Of a stretch of DNA of 47,536 nucleotides, positions 40,807-47,388 are shown piece by piece. Every line of letters starts with the position of its first letter. Position 1 is the stretch's first letter. The notes beneath the pieces were generated by a model that saw only the letters and a list, made by a program, of their open reading frames with translations, searched no databases and had not been told where the DNA came from. The position numbers and the translations under genes were made by a program. Origin of the DNA: Lentibacillus salicampi (GTDB taxonomy: Bacteria > Bacillota > Bacilli > Bacillales > Amphibacillaceae); NCBI RefSeq assembly GCF_004565465.1, contig NZ_SRHY01000025.1:1-47536 (forward strand). The letters are read 5' to 3'.

Positions 40807-41810
40807 TCCTTCATTTGACGCTGATGTTCTTCTATTTCTTCTTCGGAGAGTTCCGTGTATTTCGCGATTTGCGCCACATGCATTCCATCTTTTAGCATTT
40901 TTTCAGCAGTTTCCAGTGCAGAGTTCTTTTTTCCTTCCTTATGTCCTTCCCTATGTCCTTCTTTATGCCCTTCTTTATGCCCTTTTTCCCGGGCCTCCCG
41001 TTGTTCCTTTTTTAGTGCTTTTTCAAGATTTCTTTCAAATCCGGTCATCATTGTTCCAACCTCCTTTCTTTTTGTCTGAATGATTATTTTTTCAACTTGT
41101 TTATGATGCTCCTCAGGCAGTCTTTTTATGGCAATTCCTTTAAGCCATGACTGGAATAATGTAAATTCAGCAGGTGTTAACTTTTCAAGGATATCGACAA
41201 GGCGTTTTAACCGTTTGATTAATGCTTCCGTGTCAGACGCGCCCTGATCCAAAAAAAAGATAGAACCCATTAAATTTGAAAGGTGTAATAGCTCCTGTTC
41301 GTCATAACGGTTAATATCAAGCAGAATATATTCAAAGTTCAGCACCTGCTCTTTTTCAAACTTTTCCACATGCAGCAGCATATCCTTAAATTGCGTTGGC
41401 ACTGTCCATTTCCTTTTGCCATTATAAAGAACGATTGGGATGATCACAGGTAAACGAAAGGATTTACGGCCGACCTTTTTTCGTCCCATGTTTTTAACGA
41501 CATCCCGCCAGATTTCATTCATGTACAAAAGCAGCCGATAAGGCATTTGATAATCGACTTTGGATTGCAGCTCCATTAATATATAGAATATGATTTCCTG
41601 GTCTTCCGTTTTCATTCTGTATACAAGATCTGCTTCTTTCTCATTAAAATCCTGCAAAACATAAGATTTGTCCATGAGTTCCAGTTGTGATTCCGCTATT
41701 TCATTTACCCATTCTTTTTGGACAAAAGACGTCAGCAATTGAACAAAGATGTGCTTCGCGGACAATAGATACTTATATCCGACATCATGTTCGTTGTTCT
41801 GATTTTTCAA
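40803..41810 (-). CDS. Rpn-family recombination-promoting nuclease / PD-(D/E)XK transposase-like protein
   Basis: A 335-residue protein of the Rpn (Transposase_31) type. The N-terminal core is DVGYKYLLSAKHIFVQLLTS, then EKEADLVYRMKTEDQEIIFY followed by ILMELQSKVDYQMPYRLLLYM, which holds the PD-(D/E)XK residues (Asp in EADLVYR, Glu-x-Gln/Lys in MELQSK). The C-terminal tail carries four KEGH-type repeats, encoded by a 12-base tandem repeat at 40938-40985. TTG 41810 is favoured, with GGGAGAGG five bases upstream. Such genes vary between strains and promote recombination or limit phage. It is transcribed against serS and tRNA-Ser. Confidence 0.88.
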   Translation of the reverse strand: MKNQNNEHDVGYKYLLSAKHIFVQLLTSFVQKEWVNEIAESQLELMDKSYVLQDFNEKEADLVYRMKTEDQEIIFYILMELQSKVDYQMPYRLLLYMNEIWRDVVKNMGRKKVGRKSFRLPVIIPIVLYNGKRKWTVPTQFKDMLLHVEKFEKEQVLNFEYILLDINRYDEQELLHLSNLMGSIFFLDQGASDTEALIKRLKRLVDILEKLTPAEFTLFQSWLKGIAIKRLPEEHHKQVEKIIIQTKRKEVGTMMTGFERNLEKALKKEQREAREKGHKEGHKEGHREGHKEGKKNSALETAEKMLKDGMHVAQIAKYTELSEEEIEEHQRQMKD

Positions 41811-42026
41811 TATAGCCTCTCCCTTTATTATATGGTATTTTTTTGTGATTTCCACCATTATGAGGCGTTTTCTTGAAGTTGGCAAAAGAGCAAAATTGAA
41901 AAATAAAGGGTTGTGAGGGTTCAATAATGGGATTTTTTCATACATAAAGCATTATTATAAGTGGTATTTCAGCCATAAAAACAAAACTTCAAGTGTTTTC
42001 ATCACTTTCATGAATAAATAAACAAG

Positions 42027-42055
42027 TTGACGTTGTTAACGATATGTGTTAATCT
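42027..42055 (+). promoter_or_regulatory. Promoter of tRNA-Ser
   Basis: TTGACG (42027-42032), a 17-base spacer and TAATCT (42050-42055), 18 bases before the tRNA. Confidence 0.65.
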
Positions 42056-42073
42056 AATTTTTGTCGTCAATAT

Positions 42074-42166
42074 GGAGGTATACCCAAGTTCGGCTGAAGG
42101 GATCGGTCTTGAAAACCGACAGGCGGGTCAAACCGCGCGGGGGTTCGAATCCCTCTACCTCCTCCA
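42074..42166 (+). tRNA. tRNA-Ser (UGA anticodon)
   Basis: The 7-bp acceptor stem GGAGGTA/TACCTCC, the anticodon arm TCGGTCTTGAAAACCGA (anticodon TGA), a long variable arm (GGCGGGTCAAACCGC) and the T arm GGGGGTTCGAATCCCTC are all present, with encoded CCA. The base before CCA (position 73) is T, where the B. subtilis counterpart as I recall it has G. It sits between serS and proC as in Bacillus. Confidence 0.97.
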
Positions 42167-42214
42167 TTTCAACAATTTAGTAGCAGCTGGATAACATTTA
42201 CATATATTAAAAGT

Positions 42215-42262
42215 GAGGCTTTCGTAAAATTTGATTTCATAAAATCTGACGAAAGCCTCGTT
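42215..42262 (+). terminator. Terminator of tRNA-Ser
   Basis: GAGGCTTTCGT (42215-42225) pairs with ACGAAAGCCTC (42249-42259), followed by a short GTTT. Confidence 0.65.
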
Positions 42263-42268
42263 TCGTAC

Positions 42269-42297
42269 TTGACAAGTGCCATCTTAGCAGGTATATT
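42269..42297 (+). promoter_or_regulatory. SigA promoter of the proC T-box leader
   Basis: TTGACA (42269-42274), a 17-base spacer and TATATT (42292-42297). Confidence 0.8.
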
Positions 42298-42304
42298 ACA
42301 TAAA

Positions 42305-42576
42305 ATACTGTTAAGCAACGATGTTATTTAAAATATTTTAACGAAGAAGAGGTCAGTAGCAAAACGCCTGCCGTAAGAGAGTGGAATTCACCGGCTGAGA
42401 GATTCCATGGGTTCAGCTTTTGTGAAACCTGCCTTGGAGTTGTCAGATGAAAACCTGACCGCAGTCCCGCTGCGATAAGAAAACAGAGTGGGCATGCCCG
42501 GCATGTCAATGAAGGTGGTACCACGGAAAGACACCCCGATCCGTCCTTTCTACAGGACGAATTGGGGTGTTTTTTA
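42305..42576 (+). ncRNA. T-box leader of proC
   Basis: The T-box core AATGAAGGTGGTACCACGG is at 42509-42527. The terminator has arms ACACCCCGAT (42531-42540) and ATTGGGGTGT (42561-42570), followed by TTTTT. In stem I the triplet after GAAA is CCT (42428-42430), a proline codon in the specifier position. Proline starvation should raise proC expression, as in the proline-gene T-boxes of B. subtilis. Confidence 0.94.
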
Positions 42577-42598
42577 AATCGTTAAAGGAGAGATAAAA

Positions 42599-43414
42599 AT
42601 GAGCGAAAAGTTGGCGTTTATAGGTGCCGGATCCATGGCCGAATCGATCTTGACCGGCATTGTTAACAGCGGATTTTTGCCTAAAGAACAAATTTATGTT
42701 ACCAATAAGTCTGACCGGGAACGTCTGATGTTTCTTGAAAAACAGTATGCTGTTCAAAAAACGGACGATAAGCAGGAAACAGTTCGCGGAGCCGATATGG
42801 TCGTTGTCGCCGTCAAGCCCTATGATCTGGAAGCTGCAATCACTTCAGTCAGCGGTTATCTTGATACAGATCAGCTGCTTATCTCAGTGGTGGCAGGTGT
42901 TTCGACTGATACGATCTCCGAATTAATTGGCAAAAAGGTCCCCGTCATTAGAGCGATGCCGAACACGTCATCTGCAGCGGGTCAATCTGCCACAGCCATT
43001 GCACGGGGAAAATATGCCGAGCAAAAACATCTGCAGGCAGCGCTGGGTTTGTTCGATACAATCGGAACAGCTACCGAAGTACTGGAGGCGGATATGCATA
43101 CAGTCACCGCCATATCAGGAAGCGGACCGGCCTATATCTATTATTTGGTTGAAGCAATGGAACAAGCGGCGGTGGAATCGGGATTGGACGAGGACACGGC
43201 TCATAACTTGATTACGCAAACCATAGTCGGTGCCGGTGAAATGCTTAAAACATCTGGTCTCAAGCCATCTAAACTGCGGGAAAATATCACAAGCCCCGGC
43301 GGCACCACCCAGGCCGGACTGGAGACATTAAGCCGGCTGAACTTTCAGGAAGCAGTCATGTCCTGTGTGGAAAGTGCACGGGAAAAATCGATTGAGCTGG
43401 GTAAGAAACTGTAA
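42599..43414 (+). CDS. proC: Pyrroline-5-carboxylate reductase
   Basis: A 271-residue NAD(P)H enzyme for the last step of proline synthesis. The Rossmann loop is LAFIGAGSMAESILTGIV, the central site is VIRAMPNTSSAAGQSATA, and the dimer and active region is TAISGSGPAYIYYLVEAM, ending with SPGGTTQAGLETL. ATG 42599 follows AAAGGAGAG. Proline is a major compatible solute in halotolerant Bacillaceae, and a T-box-controlled copy is expected to serve protein synthesis. Confidence 0.97.
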   Translation: MSEKLAFIGAGSMAESILTGIVNSGFLPKEQIYVTNKSDRERLMFLEKQYAVQKTDDKQETVRGADMVVVAVKPYDLEAAITSVSGYLDTDQLLISVVAGVSTDTISELIGKKVPVIRAMPNTSSAAGQSATAIARGKYAEQKHLQAALGLFDTIGTATEVLEADMHTVTAISGSGPAYIYYLVEAMEQAAVESGLDEDTAHNLITQTIVGAGEMLKTSGLKPSKLRENITSPGGTTQAGLETLSRLNFQEAVMSCVESAREKSIELGKKL

Positions 43415-43446
43415 AGGAAGGGATCCCGCATGTAACGGTCAGTAAT

Positions 43447-43545
43447 CCGCCAAAAAACGGCGGCTAACTGTCCCTAAATGTCCGATTCGGCTCAACTATC
43501 ATTCAGCGGAGAAAACCGCTCCACTGAATGAAGTTTCGCTTTATC
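43447..43545. repeat. Dispersed two-hairpin repeat, copy C
   Basis: Hairpin 1 is CCGCC (43447-43451) / GGCGG (43459-43463). TGTCCCTAAATGTCCGAT follows, then hairpin 2: TCATTCAGCGGAG (43499-43511) pairs with CTCCACTGAATGA (one C-A mismatch). The order is the same as in copies A and B. Confidence 0.75.
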
Positions 43546-43686
43546 CGCCGAGTTCTTTTTCATTTATTGAAACTTGTGCATGCAATACTGCAATCATGCC
43601 ATAGAGTATATAGAAAGTTCATTTCCCGTTCGAATGGTTGCCATGATTATCCCTTCTTTCCTGTATTAAACGATACTCCAACATCC

Positions 43687-43729
43687 ACTATACCGGAAAT
43701 GGTCAGCTTAATCGGTGATATAAATCACT
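43687..43729 (-). promoter_or_regulatory. Orphan CRP/FNR-type promoter
   Basis: GGTGA-TATAAA-TCACT (43714-43729) is a CRP/FNR-family half-site pair, one base from TGTGA-N6-TCACT. On the minus strand TATAGT (43692-43687) serves as -10. The start near 43680 would be about 41.5 bases from the site centre, the activation distance of class II FNR promoters. It points at 43594-43644, where AGAAGGGATAATC precedes a 16-codon ORF (MATIRTGNELSIYSMA). No longer gene follows. Confidence 0.4.
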
Positions 43730-43773
43730 GAGATCGGAACCAGGAAGGGTCTTGCAACAATCCTTCTCACCCC

Positions 43774-43877
43774 CTATAATCGAAACAAATCCGGAAAAGG
43801 GGGCATCATCCAGCCAAAAAAGTTTAAATTTATTTTTCATTCGCATGCCCCCAAATGGTGATTCGTATCGATTATAG
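43774..43877. repeat. MITE-like 33-bp inverted repeat element
   Basis: The left arm 43774-43806 and right arm 43845-43877 are inverted copies with 25 of 33 positions matching. The ends CTATAATCGA/TCGATTATAG and the inner GGGGGCAT/ATGCCCCC are perfect. A 38-base AT-rich centre lies between. There is no ORF. It lies upstream of the dck terminator in the proC-dck gap. Confidence 0.65.
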
Positions 43878-43918
43878 TTATGAATAGGGGCTGGGCGTTA
43901 TCCAATGGGAACATTAAA

Positions 43919-43944
43919 AAGGTCCTCCAATTAAGGAGCACCTT
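43919..43944 (-). terminator. Terminator of dgk-dck
   Basis: On the minus strand, AAGGTGCTCC (43944-43935) pairs with GGAGGACCTT (43928-43919), followed by TTTAATG. It begins inside the dck stop codon. Confidence 0.75.
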
Positions 43945-44626
43945 ACCTGATCAGTTCTCTTGTTTTCCATTTGCGTGACTGTTGGATGAAATGGCTGATT
44001 TTTTCCAGAATCGGCTCAATCGTTTCTTCCGCTTCAAGCAGGTCATAATCGGAAATATCGATGCGCAATATCGGGCATGCGTTGAAGTTGTTGATCCATT
44101 CTTCATAGCGGTTGTAAAGTTCTTCCCAATAAGAGACAGGTGTATTTTTTTCCATTTCCCGCCCACGGTTATGGATCCGCTCCAATATATTATCAAATGA
44201 ACCTTCCAGATAAATCAATAAATCCGGGTGCGGAAAATATGGTGTCATGACCATGGCTTCAAATAGATTTGTGTATGTTTCATAATCTGTTTTGGACATT
44301 GTTCCGTTTTCGTAATGCATTTTAGCAAAAATACCTGTATCTTCGTAAATCGAACGATCCTGAATAAAGCCGCCGCCATATTCGAAAATCTTCTTCTGTT
44401 CTTTAAATCGTTCAGCAAGAAAATAAATTTGCAAATGAAAGCTCCATCGTTCAAAATCATCATAAAACTTCTCAAGATACGGATTTTTATCAACTTTTTC
44501 AAAGGATGTTTTAAAGTCCAGTGCGTTGGCCAACGCTTTTGTCATCGTTGATTTTCCGACTCCGACAGTACCAGCGACGGTAATAATGCTGTCATGCGGA
44601 ATCTGGTATTTATCACGTAAATTCAT
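43943..44626 (-). CDS. dck: Deoxyadenosine/deoxycytidine kinase
   Basis: A 227-residue deoxynucleoside kinase. The P-loop is GTVGVGKS (residues 19-26), the substrate region is KVDKNPYLEKFYDDFERWSF, the family's DRS motif is GGGFIQDRSIYEDTGIF, and the lid is RIHNRGREMEK. It is closest to B. subtilis Dck (YaaG), which phosphorylates dAdo and dCyd. It lies 12 bases after dgk, so the two salvage enzymes are one operon. It starts at ATG 44626 behind AAAGGGG. Confidence 0.95.
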   Translation of the reverse strand: MNLRDKYQIPHDSIITVAGTVGVGKSTMTKALANALDFKTSFEKVDKNPYLEKFYDDFERWSFHLQIYFLAERFKEQKKIFEYGGGFIQDRSIYEDTGIFAKMHYENGTMSKTDYETYTNLFEAMVMTPYFPHPDLLIYLEGSFDNILERIHNRGREMEKNTPVSYWEELYNRYEEWINNFNACPILRIDISDYDLLEAEETIEPILEKISHFIQQSRKWKTRELIR

Positions 44627-44638
44627 GTTTGTTCCCCT

Positions 44639-45286
44639 TTATTGTTTGGATACTGTTTTGTGGTTACGCATGTGTTGTCTCACCAGACCAATAATTTTAT
44701 CGAGATCCTCCTGGTGTTGAACAAAGTCCATTTCATCCCCATTGATCCGGATAACCGGAATATCGGGATGAAGCACCTCAAATTCATTCATATAGTCTTC
44801 ATAATCCTGCGCCAGCTGTGCCAAGTAGGATGCTTTGATATTTTGTTCTACATGTCTGCCGCGAAGCCGAATCCGTTTGAGAATCGTATCAAGACTTGCA
44901 TGTAAGTAAATCATCATATTGGGTACAGGCATATCGTCTGTTAATATATGGTAAGTTTGTTTATATTTACTAAACTTATCGGGCTTTAACGTTCGTTTAG
45001 CAAAAATCATGTTTTTGGATATATGATAATCAGCAATGACCGCTTTCTTCCGGTTAAGATAGTTCTGTTCAATGTCTTCCAACTGTTTAAAACGATTGCA
45101 AAGAAAAAACATTTCCGTTTGAAAGCTCCATTCCTCAATATTATCGTAAAACTTTTCGAGAAAGGGATTTTCTTCAACGATCTCTTTTAATAAGTGGAGA
45201 TCAAAATGGACAGAAAGTTTTTCTGCAAGTGATGTCTTTCCAATTCCGATTGGTCCTTCGATTGTAATGAAGGGGGCCTCTGGCAT
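44639..45286 (-). CDS. dgk: Deoxyguanosine kinase
   Basis: A 215-residue kinase with P-loop EGPIGIGKTS, EIVEENPFLEKFYDNIEEWS, the DYH motif in VIADYHISKNMIFAKRTL (typical of Dgk/YaaF rather than the DRS of Dck), and the lid RIRLRGRHVEQ. It salvages deoxyguanosine. It is the first gene of the dgk-dck pair, and ATG 45286 follows GGAGGGAAAG. The C-terminal stretch after about 205 is longer than in B. subtilis. Confidence 0.95.
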   Translation of the reverse strand: MPEAPFITIEGPIGIGKTSLAEKLSVHFDLHLLKEIVEENPFLEKFYDNIEEWSFQTEMFFLCNRFKQLEDIEQNYLNRKKAVIADYHISKNMIFAKRTLKPDKFSKYKQTYHILTDDMPVPNMMIYLHASLDTILKRIRLRGRHVEQNIKASYLAQLAQDYEDYMNEFEVLHPDIPVIRINGDEMDFVQHQEDLDKIIGLVRQHMRNHKTVSKQ

Positions 45287-45376
45287 AACTTTCCCTCCAA
45301 TCAGTCTATAATACTTTTGACGCTATTCATTGTAGCATATAAAAAACAGCACTTCCATGTAAAATGAAATTCCGCC

Positions 45377-45405
45377 TTTTCATTTGGCCGGAAATTTTGT
45401 ATAAT
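45377..45405 (+). promoter_or_regulatory. Promoter of tRNA-Arg
   Basis: TTTTCA (45377-45382), a 17-base spacer and perfect TATAAT (45400-45405). Confidence 0.55.
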
Positions 45406-45471
45406 GTTTATTGTGTCTTTTTCCACTTTCGGGAGATCTCTCATTGAATTGGACAAGTCTTACCAAAACAT

Positions 45472-45544
45472 GCCCCCGTAGCTCAGGGGATAGAGCAATG
45501 GTTTCCTAAACCATGTGTCGCAGGTTCGATTCCTGCCGGGGGCG
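45472..45544 (+). tRNA. tRNA-Arg (CCU anticodon)
   Basis: The acceptor GCCCCCG/CGGGGGC, D arm GCTCAGGGGATAGAGC, anticodon arm ATGGTTTCCTAAACCAT (anticodon CCT), T arm GCAGGTTCGATTCCTGC and discriminator G are all present. CCA is not encoded (GTAA follows). tRNA genes of this type are frequent integration sites. Confidence 0.96.
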
Positions 45545-45821
45545 TAACCATTAAATGCAATTATGGCAAGGGTTTCAGCGATTTGGATTACTTGCCTACT
45601 TGAAAGTTTTGGGCCGGGGGCATACGCATGTTGCTTATTTTAAAAACGAAAAGCATAACACGAAAAAGCCTCTCTCTCGAAAGAAAGGGTCTGCCGTTCA
45701 TAGTAAAAGTTAATGACAGGACAACCTGCATCTCCGGTAACTACACAATGTGTAGCGCGAGGGGAACCTTTCCCACCTCATTAACCCTTACTGTACATTA
45801 TTATTTCCTTTTTAATTAAAC
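45545..45821. other. Unassigned intergenic stretch after tRNA-Arg
   Basis: About 280 bases without a convincing gene. Visible details are GGCAAG/CTTGCC inverted ends at 45566-45597, a second GCCGGGGGC (45613-45621) that repeats the tRNA 3' end, and a CTACACAATGTGTAG palindrome near 45743. A 63-codon plus-strand frame (45628-45819) lacks coding character. It could be a remnant of an element inserted at the tRNA. Confidence 0.4.
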
Positions 45822-45847
45822 AAGGGCGTCATTCAAATGACACCCTT
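45822..45847 (-). terminator. Terminator of the two-part sigma operon
   Basis: On the minus strand, AAGGGTGTCATT (45847-45836) pairs with AATGACGCCCTT (45833-45822), followed by GTTTAATT. It lies about 50 bases past the small co-sigma gene. Confidence 0.65.
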
Positions 45848-45898
45848 CCCCAATACATAATTTGATCATTCCCTGTTTTAGCATAAAAATGAAATATA

Positions 45899-46093
45899 TT
45901 AATCAAATTGTTCGGCAAACTCCCAAAATCCTGGAGGGTGTTTGAAAACATCGTTGTAATAGCATTCAGTAATTTTTGTCTTTAACTCCTGTTCTAGGTC
46001 TTGACGGTCTTGAGGATTGGTGTAGTAAAGTGACTTTTTAATTTTAGGCTCCAATTTATTTAATATTTGTTCCACATTAGCTGCTGTGGTCAT
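45899..46093 (-). CDS. RsoA-like small sigma-subunit protein
   Basis: A 64-residue protein, LEPKIKKSLYYTNPQDRQDL then EQELKTKITECYYNDVFKHP, ending PPGFWEFAEQFD. The QDRQDLEQELKTKI helix resembles the core-binding part of sigma region 2. The gene overlaps the end of the larger sigma gene by 17 bases. In B. subtilis, RsoA (79 residues) supplies a region-2.3-like segment to SigO, which is encoded in the same operon. The same arrangement here, plus a yvrJ gene across the divergent promoter, supports an RsoA role. Homology was judged by eye only. Confidence 0.65.
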   Translation of the reverse strand: MTTAANVEQILNKLEPKIKKSLYYTNPQDRQDLEQELKTKITECYYNDVFKHPPGFWEFAEQFD

Positions 46094-46697
46094 AGTTATC
46101 TTGCCCCTTTTTTAGATGTTTTTCAAGCTTTTGCAGCGCTTTGCGATGAAGTTTGGATACGTTTTGAGGTGAGTCATCGAATAAATCGGCCATTTCATTG
46201 TTTCTTAGTTCATGAACATATTTGTGCGTTAAAATATCCTTTTGTTTAGGCGTTAAGGTTTGAATGGCTTGATATAATTGTGGTTCCTCGATATAGTCCG
46301 ATATGGTTTCACAGGCAGTCATATCAGCTGTGTTCGGGTTCGGATGATAAAGCATGTCCTTGTGTGTTGTCTCTTTACTATCCTCATGTAATGGCTGATC
46401 GAGTGTCAATGCTTCACGCTCATGATGCTTTTTCCTATTTTTATCAAAGTTTATCGCATTAAAGTAAATCGAATTCGATAAATATGTCAGCGCTCTCACT
46501 TCACCGTAATGGCTTTGAAATGCTTCATTAACACGTTGTACTTTTTGTTGGGTTGGTGAACAGATCGCCTGTTTGACAAGTTCGAAATGGACTTCATCCT
46601 GTAAAAAAGATTTGATGATTGGCTGCTGAAAGAACTTTGGATGGCTTTGTTTAAATGCTTGAAATTTCTTAATACACTCATCTTGTTCTCCCTCCAT
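46077..46697 (-). CDS. Sigma-70-family protein, SigO-like
   Basis: A 206-residue protein. The C-terminal part is a clear sigma region 4: LYQAIQTLTPKQKDILTHKY, then NNEMADLFDDSPQNVSKLHRKALQKLEKHL, a helix-turn-helix for the -35. The middle (EVRALTYLSNSIYFNAINFD) resembles a region-2 promoter-recognition helix, but a full core-binding region 2 is not seen. The start ATG 46697 (MEGEQDE) follows GTGAGGTGA; the upstream start at 46748 has no site. With the overlapping small partner it forms a SigO/RsoA-type split sigma factor, probably for a stress or envelope response. Confidence 0.75.
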   Translation of the reverse strand: MEGEQDECIKKFQAFKQSHPKFFQQPIIKSFLQDEVHFELVKQAICSPTQQKVQRVNEAFQSHYGEVRALTYLSNSIYFNAINFDKNRKKHHEREALTLDQPLHEDSKETTHKDMLYHPNPNTADMTACETISDYIEEPQLYQAIQTLTPKQKDILTHKYVHELRNNEMADLFDDSPQNVSKLHRKALQKLEKHLKKGQDNYDHSS

Positions 46698-46748
46698 AAG
46701 TATCACCTCACAAATTAAAGAGAAATGGAAGCTGAAAATATCAACCAT

Positions 46749-46903
46749 TTATACTTAAAAAATAGAACATTAGTTCTAAAAAAACTATATTACCAATTTT
46801 TTTCTGTTTAAAACAGTGTTTTTTGAAAAAGGTTGATAATTAACGTCTTTTGGCTTCTTTAGAGTAATAGAAGGCGAAATTTAATTAGGAAGGGATATCA
46901 GAC
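46749..46903. promoter_or_regulatory. Divergent control region with two palindromes
   Basis: The 155 bases between the sigma gene and yvrJ are AT-rich. They contain TAGAAC-ATTA-GTTCTA (46763-46778) and CTGTTT-A-AAACAG (46804-46816). Both could be operator sites or promoter parts of the divergent units. No SigA-type -35/-10 pair stands out, which would fit autoregulation by the local sigma factor. Confidence 0.4.
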
Positions 46904-46907
46904 GTGT

Positions 46908-47060
46908 AATGATATATCAATTTGGATTTCCTTGCTGGAAGAGTACGGTTTCCCGATTATTATAACTGTTTATTTGTTGCTGCGGTTTGAAAAGAAATTA
47001 AGCAGGCCAGCCATAGCACTGGATGAAATGGAAGAGACCGTCCGACACAATGCAAAATAA
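46908..47060 (+). CDS. yvrJ: YvrJ-family small membrane protein, unusual start
   Basis: Fifty codons from NDISIWISLLEEYGFPIIIT through VYLLLRFEKKLSRP to ETVRHNAK. Family features are one hydrophobic helix with GFPIxxTxYLLxRxEKK and a charged tail. No ATG, GTG or TTG precedes AAT 46908 in frame at a sensible place. Instead GGAAGGGATATCAGAC is followed by GTG (46904-46906) and one extra T (46907). Removing that base would give MNDISIW. Either translation uses a non-standard start, or a single-base insertion has damaged the gene. In B. subtilis yvrJ belongs to the SigO regulon. It is short enough to escape most ORF cut-offs. Confidence 0.65.
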   Translation, partial: NDISIWISLLEEYGFPIIITVYLLLRFEKKLSRPAIALDEMEETVRHNAK

Positions 47061-47077
47061 GAAAGGGGAAAAAGAAC

Positions 47078-47326
47078 ATGGAGTGTTATGAACAAGCAAT
47101 TCAACGGTATTATAGTGTCTTAACGAGTTACCTAGCCCTGGCAAAACGTTTAGAAACTTGTTGTCAAGAGGATACAGAATTTTATCAGCATGTATGCCTG
47201 TTATTCGCCAATAAAATTAAAGAAATGCAAGCTGAGCTGGCTGATAGCGGCTTTGTTCTCTGTCAGAGGAGCAATATTTCTGTCCCATGTGAAGAGACTT
47301 TTGCAGCAGTAGAAAAAGAAAAATGA
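47078..47326 (+). CDS. Unrecognised small cysteine-containing protein
   Basis: An 82-residue, mostly helical protein (MECYEQAIQRYYSVLTSYLA, LAKRLETCCQEDTEFYQHVC, then LFANKIKEMQAELADSGF). Six cysteines are present, including an adjacent CC pair. There is no signal peptide or clear membrane span. It follows yvrJ by 17 bases, and ATG 47078 lies behind AAGAAAGGGGAAAAAG, so both genes are one unit ended by the hairpin at 47346. I do not recognise the family. A role with YvrJ or as a sensor or anti-sigma factor of the divergent sigma pair is conjecture. Confidence 0.7.
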   Translation: MECYEQAIQRYYSVLTSYLALAKRLETCCQEDTEFYQHVCLLFANKIKEMQAELADSGFVLCQRSNISVPCEETFAAVEKEK

Positions 47327-47345
47327 CATAAACGGTTGATATTTT

Positions 47346-47388
47346 GCCCCCTTGCTTCTCCTTATAAGAACAGGGGGGCGATGTTTAT
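47346..47388 (+). terminator. Terminator of the yvrJ unit
   Basis: GCCCCCTTG (47346-47354) pairs with CAGGGGGGC (47371-47379), with inner TTCT/AAGAA pairing. Only a weak T-run (ATGTTTATA) follows. Beyond it, 47389-47536 is non-coding as far as seen. It ends with GCGAGGTG, a possible ribosome site of a gene outside the window. Confidence 0.55.

Noticed and set aside
40920..40990. CRISPR-like short repeats
   Set aside because: The 12-base units are contiguous, in frame and coding (KEGH repeats of the Rpn protein), with no spacers.
43528..43731. 67-codon plus-strand ORF after proC
   Set aside because: It starts inside repeat copy C, has no ribosome site, and overlaps the FNR-type promoter on the other strand.
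45628..45819. 63-codon plus-strand ORF after tRNA-Arg
   Set aside because: The composition is not protein-like, there is no ribosome site, and it crosses palindromic non-coding sequence.
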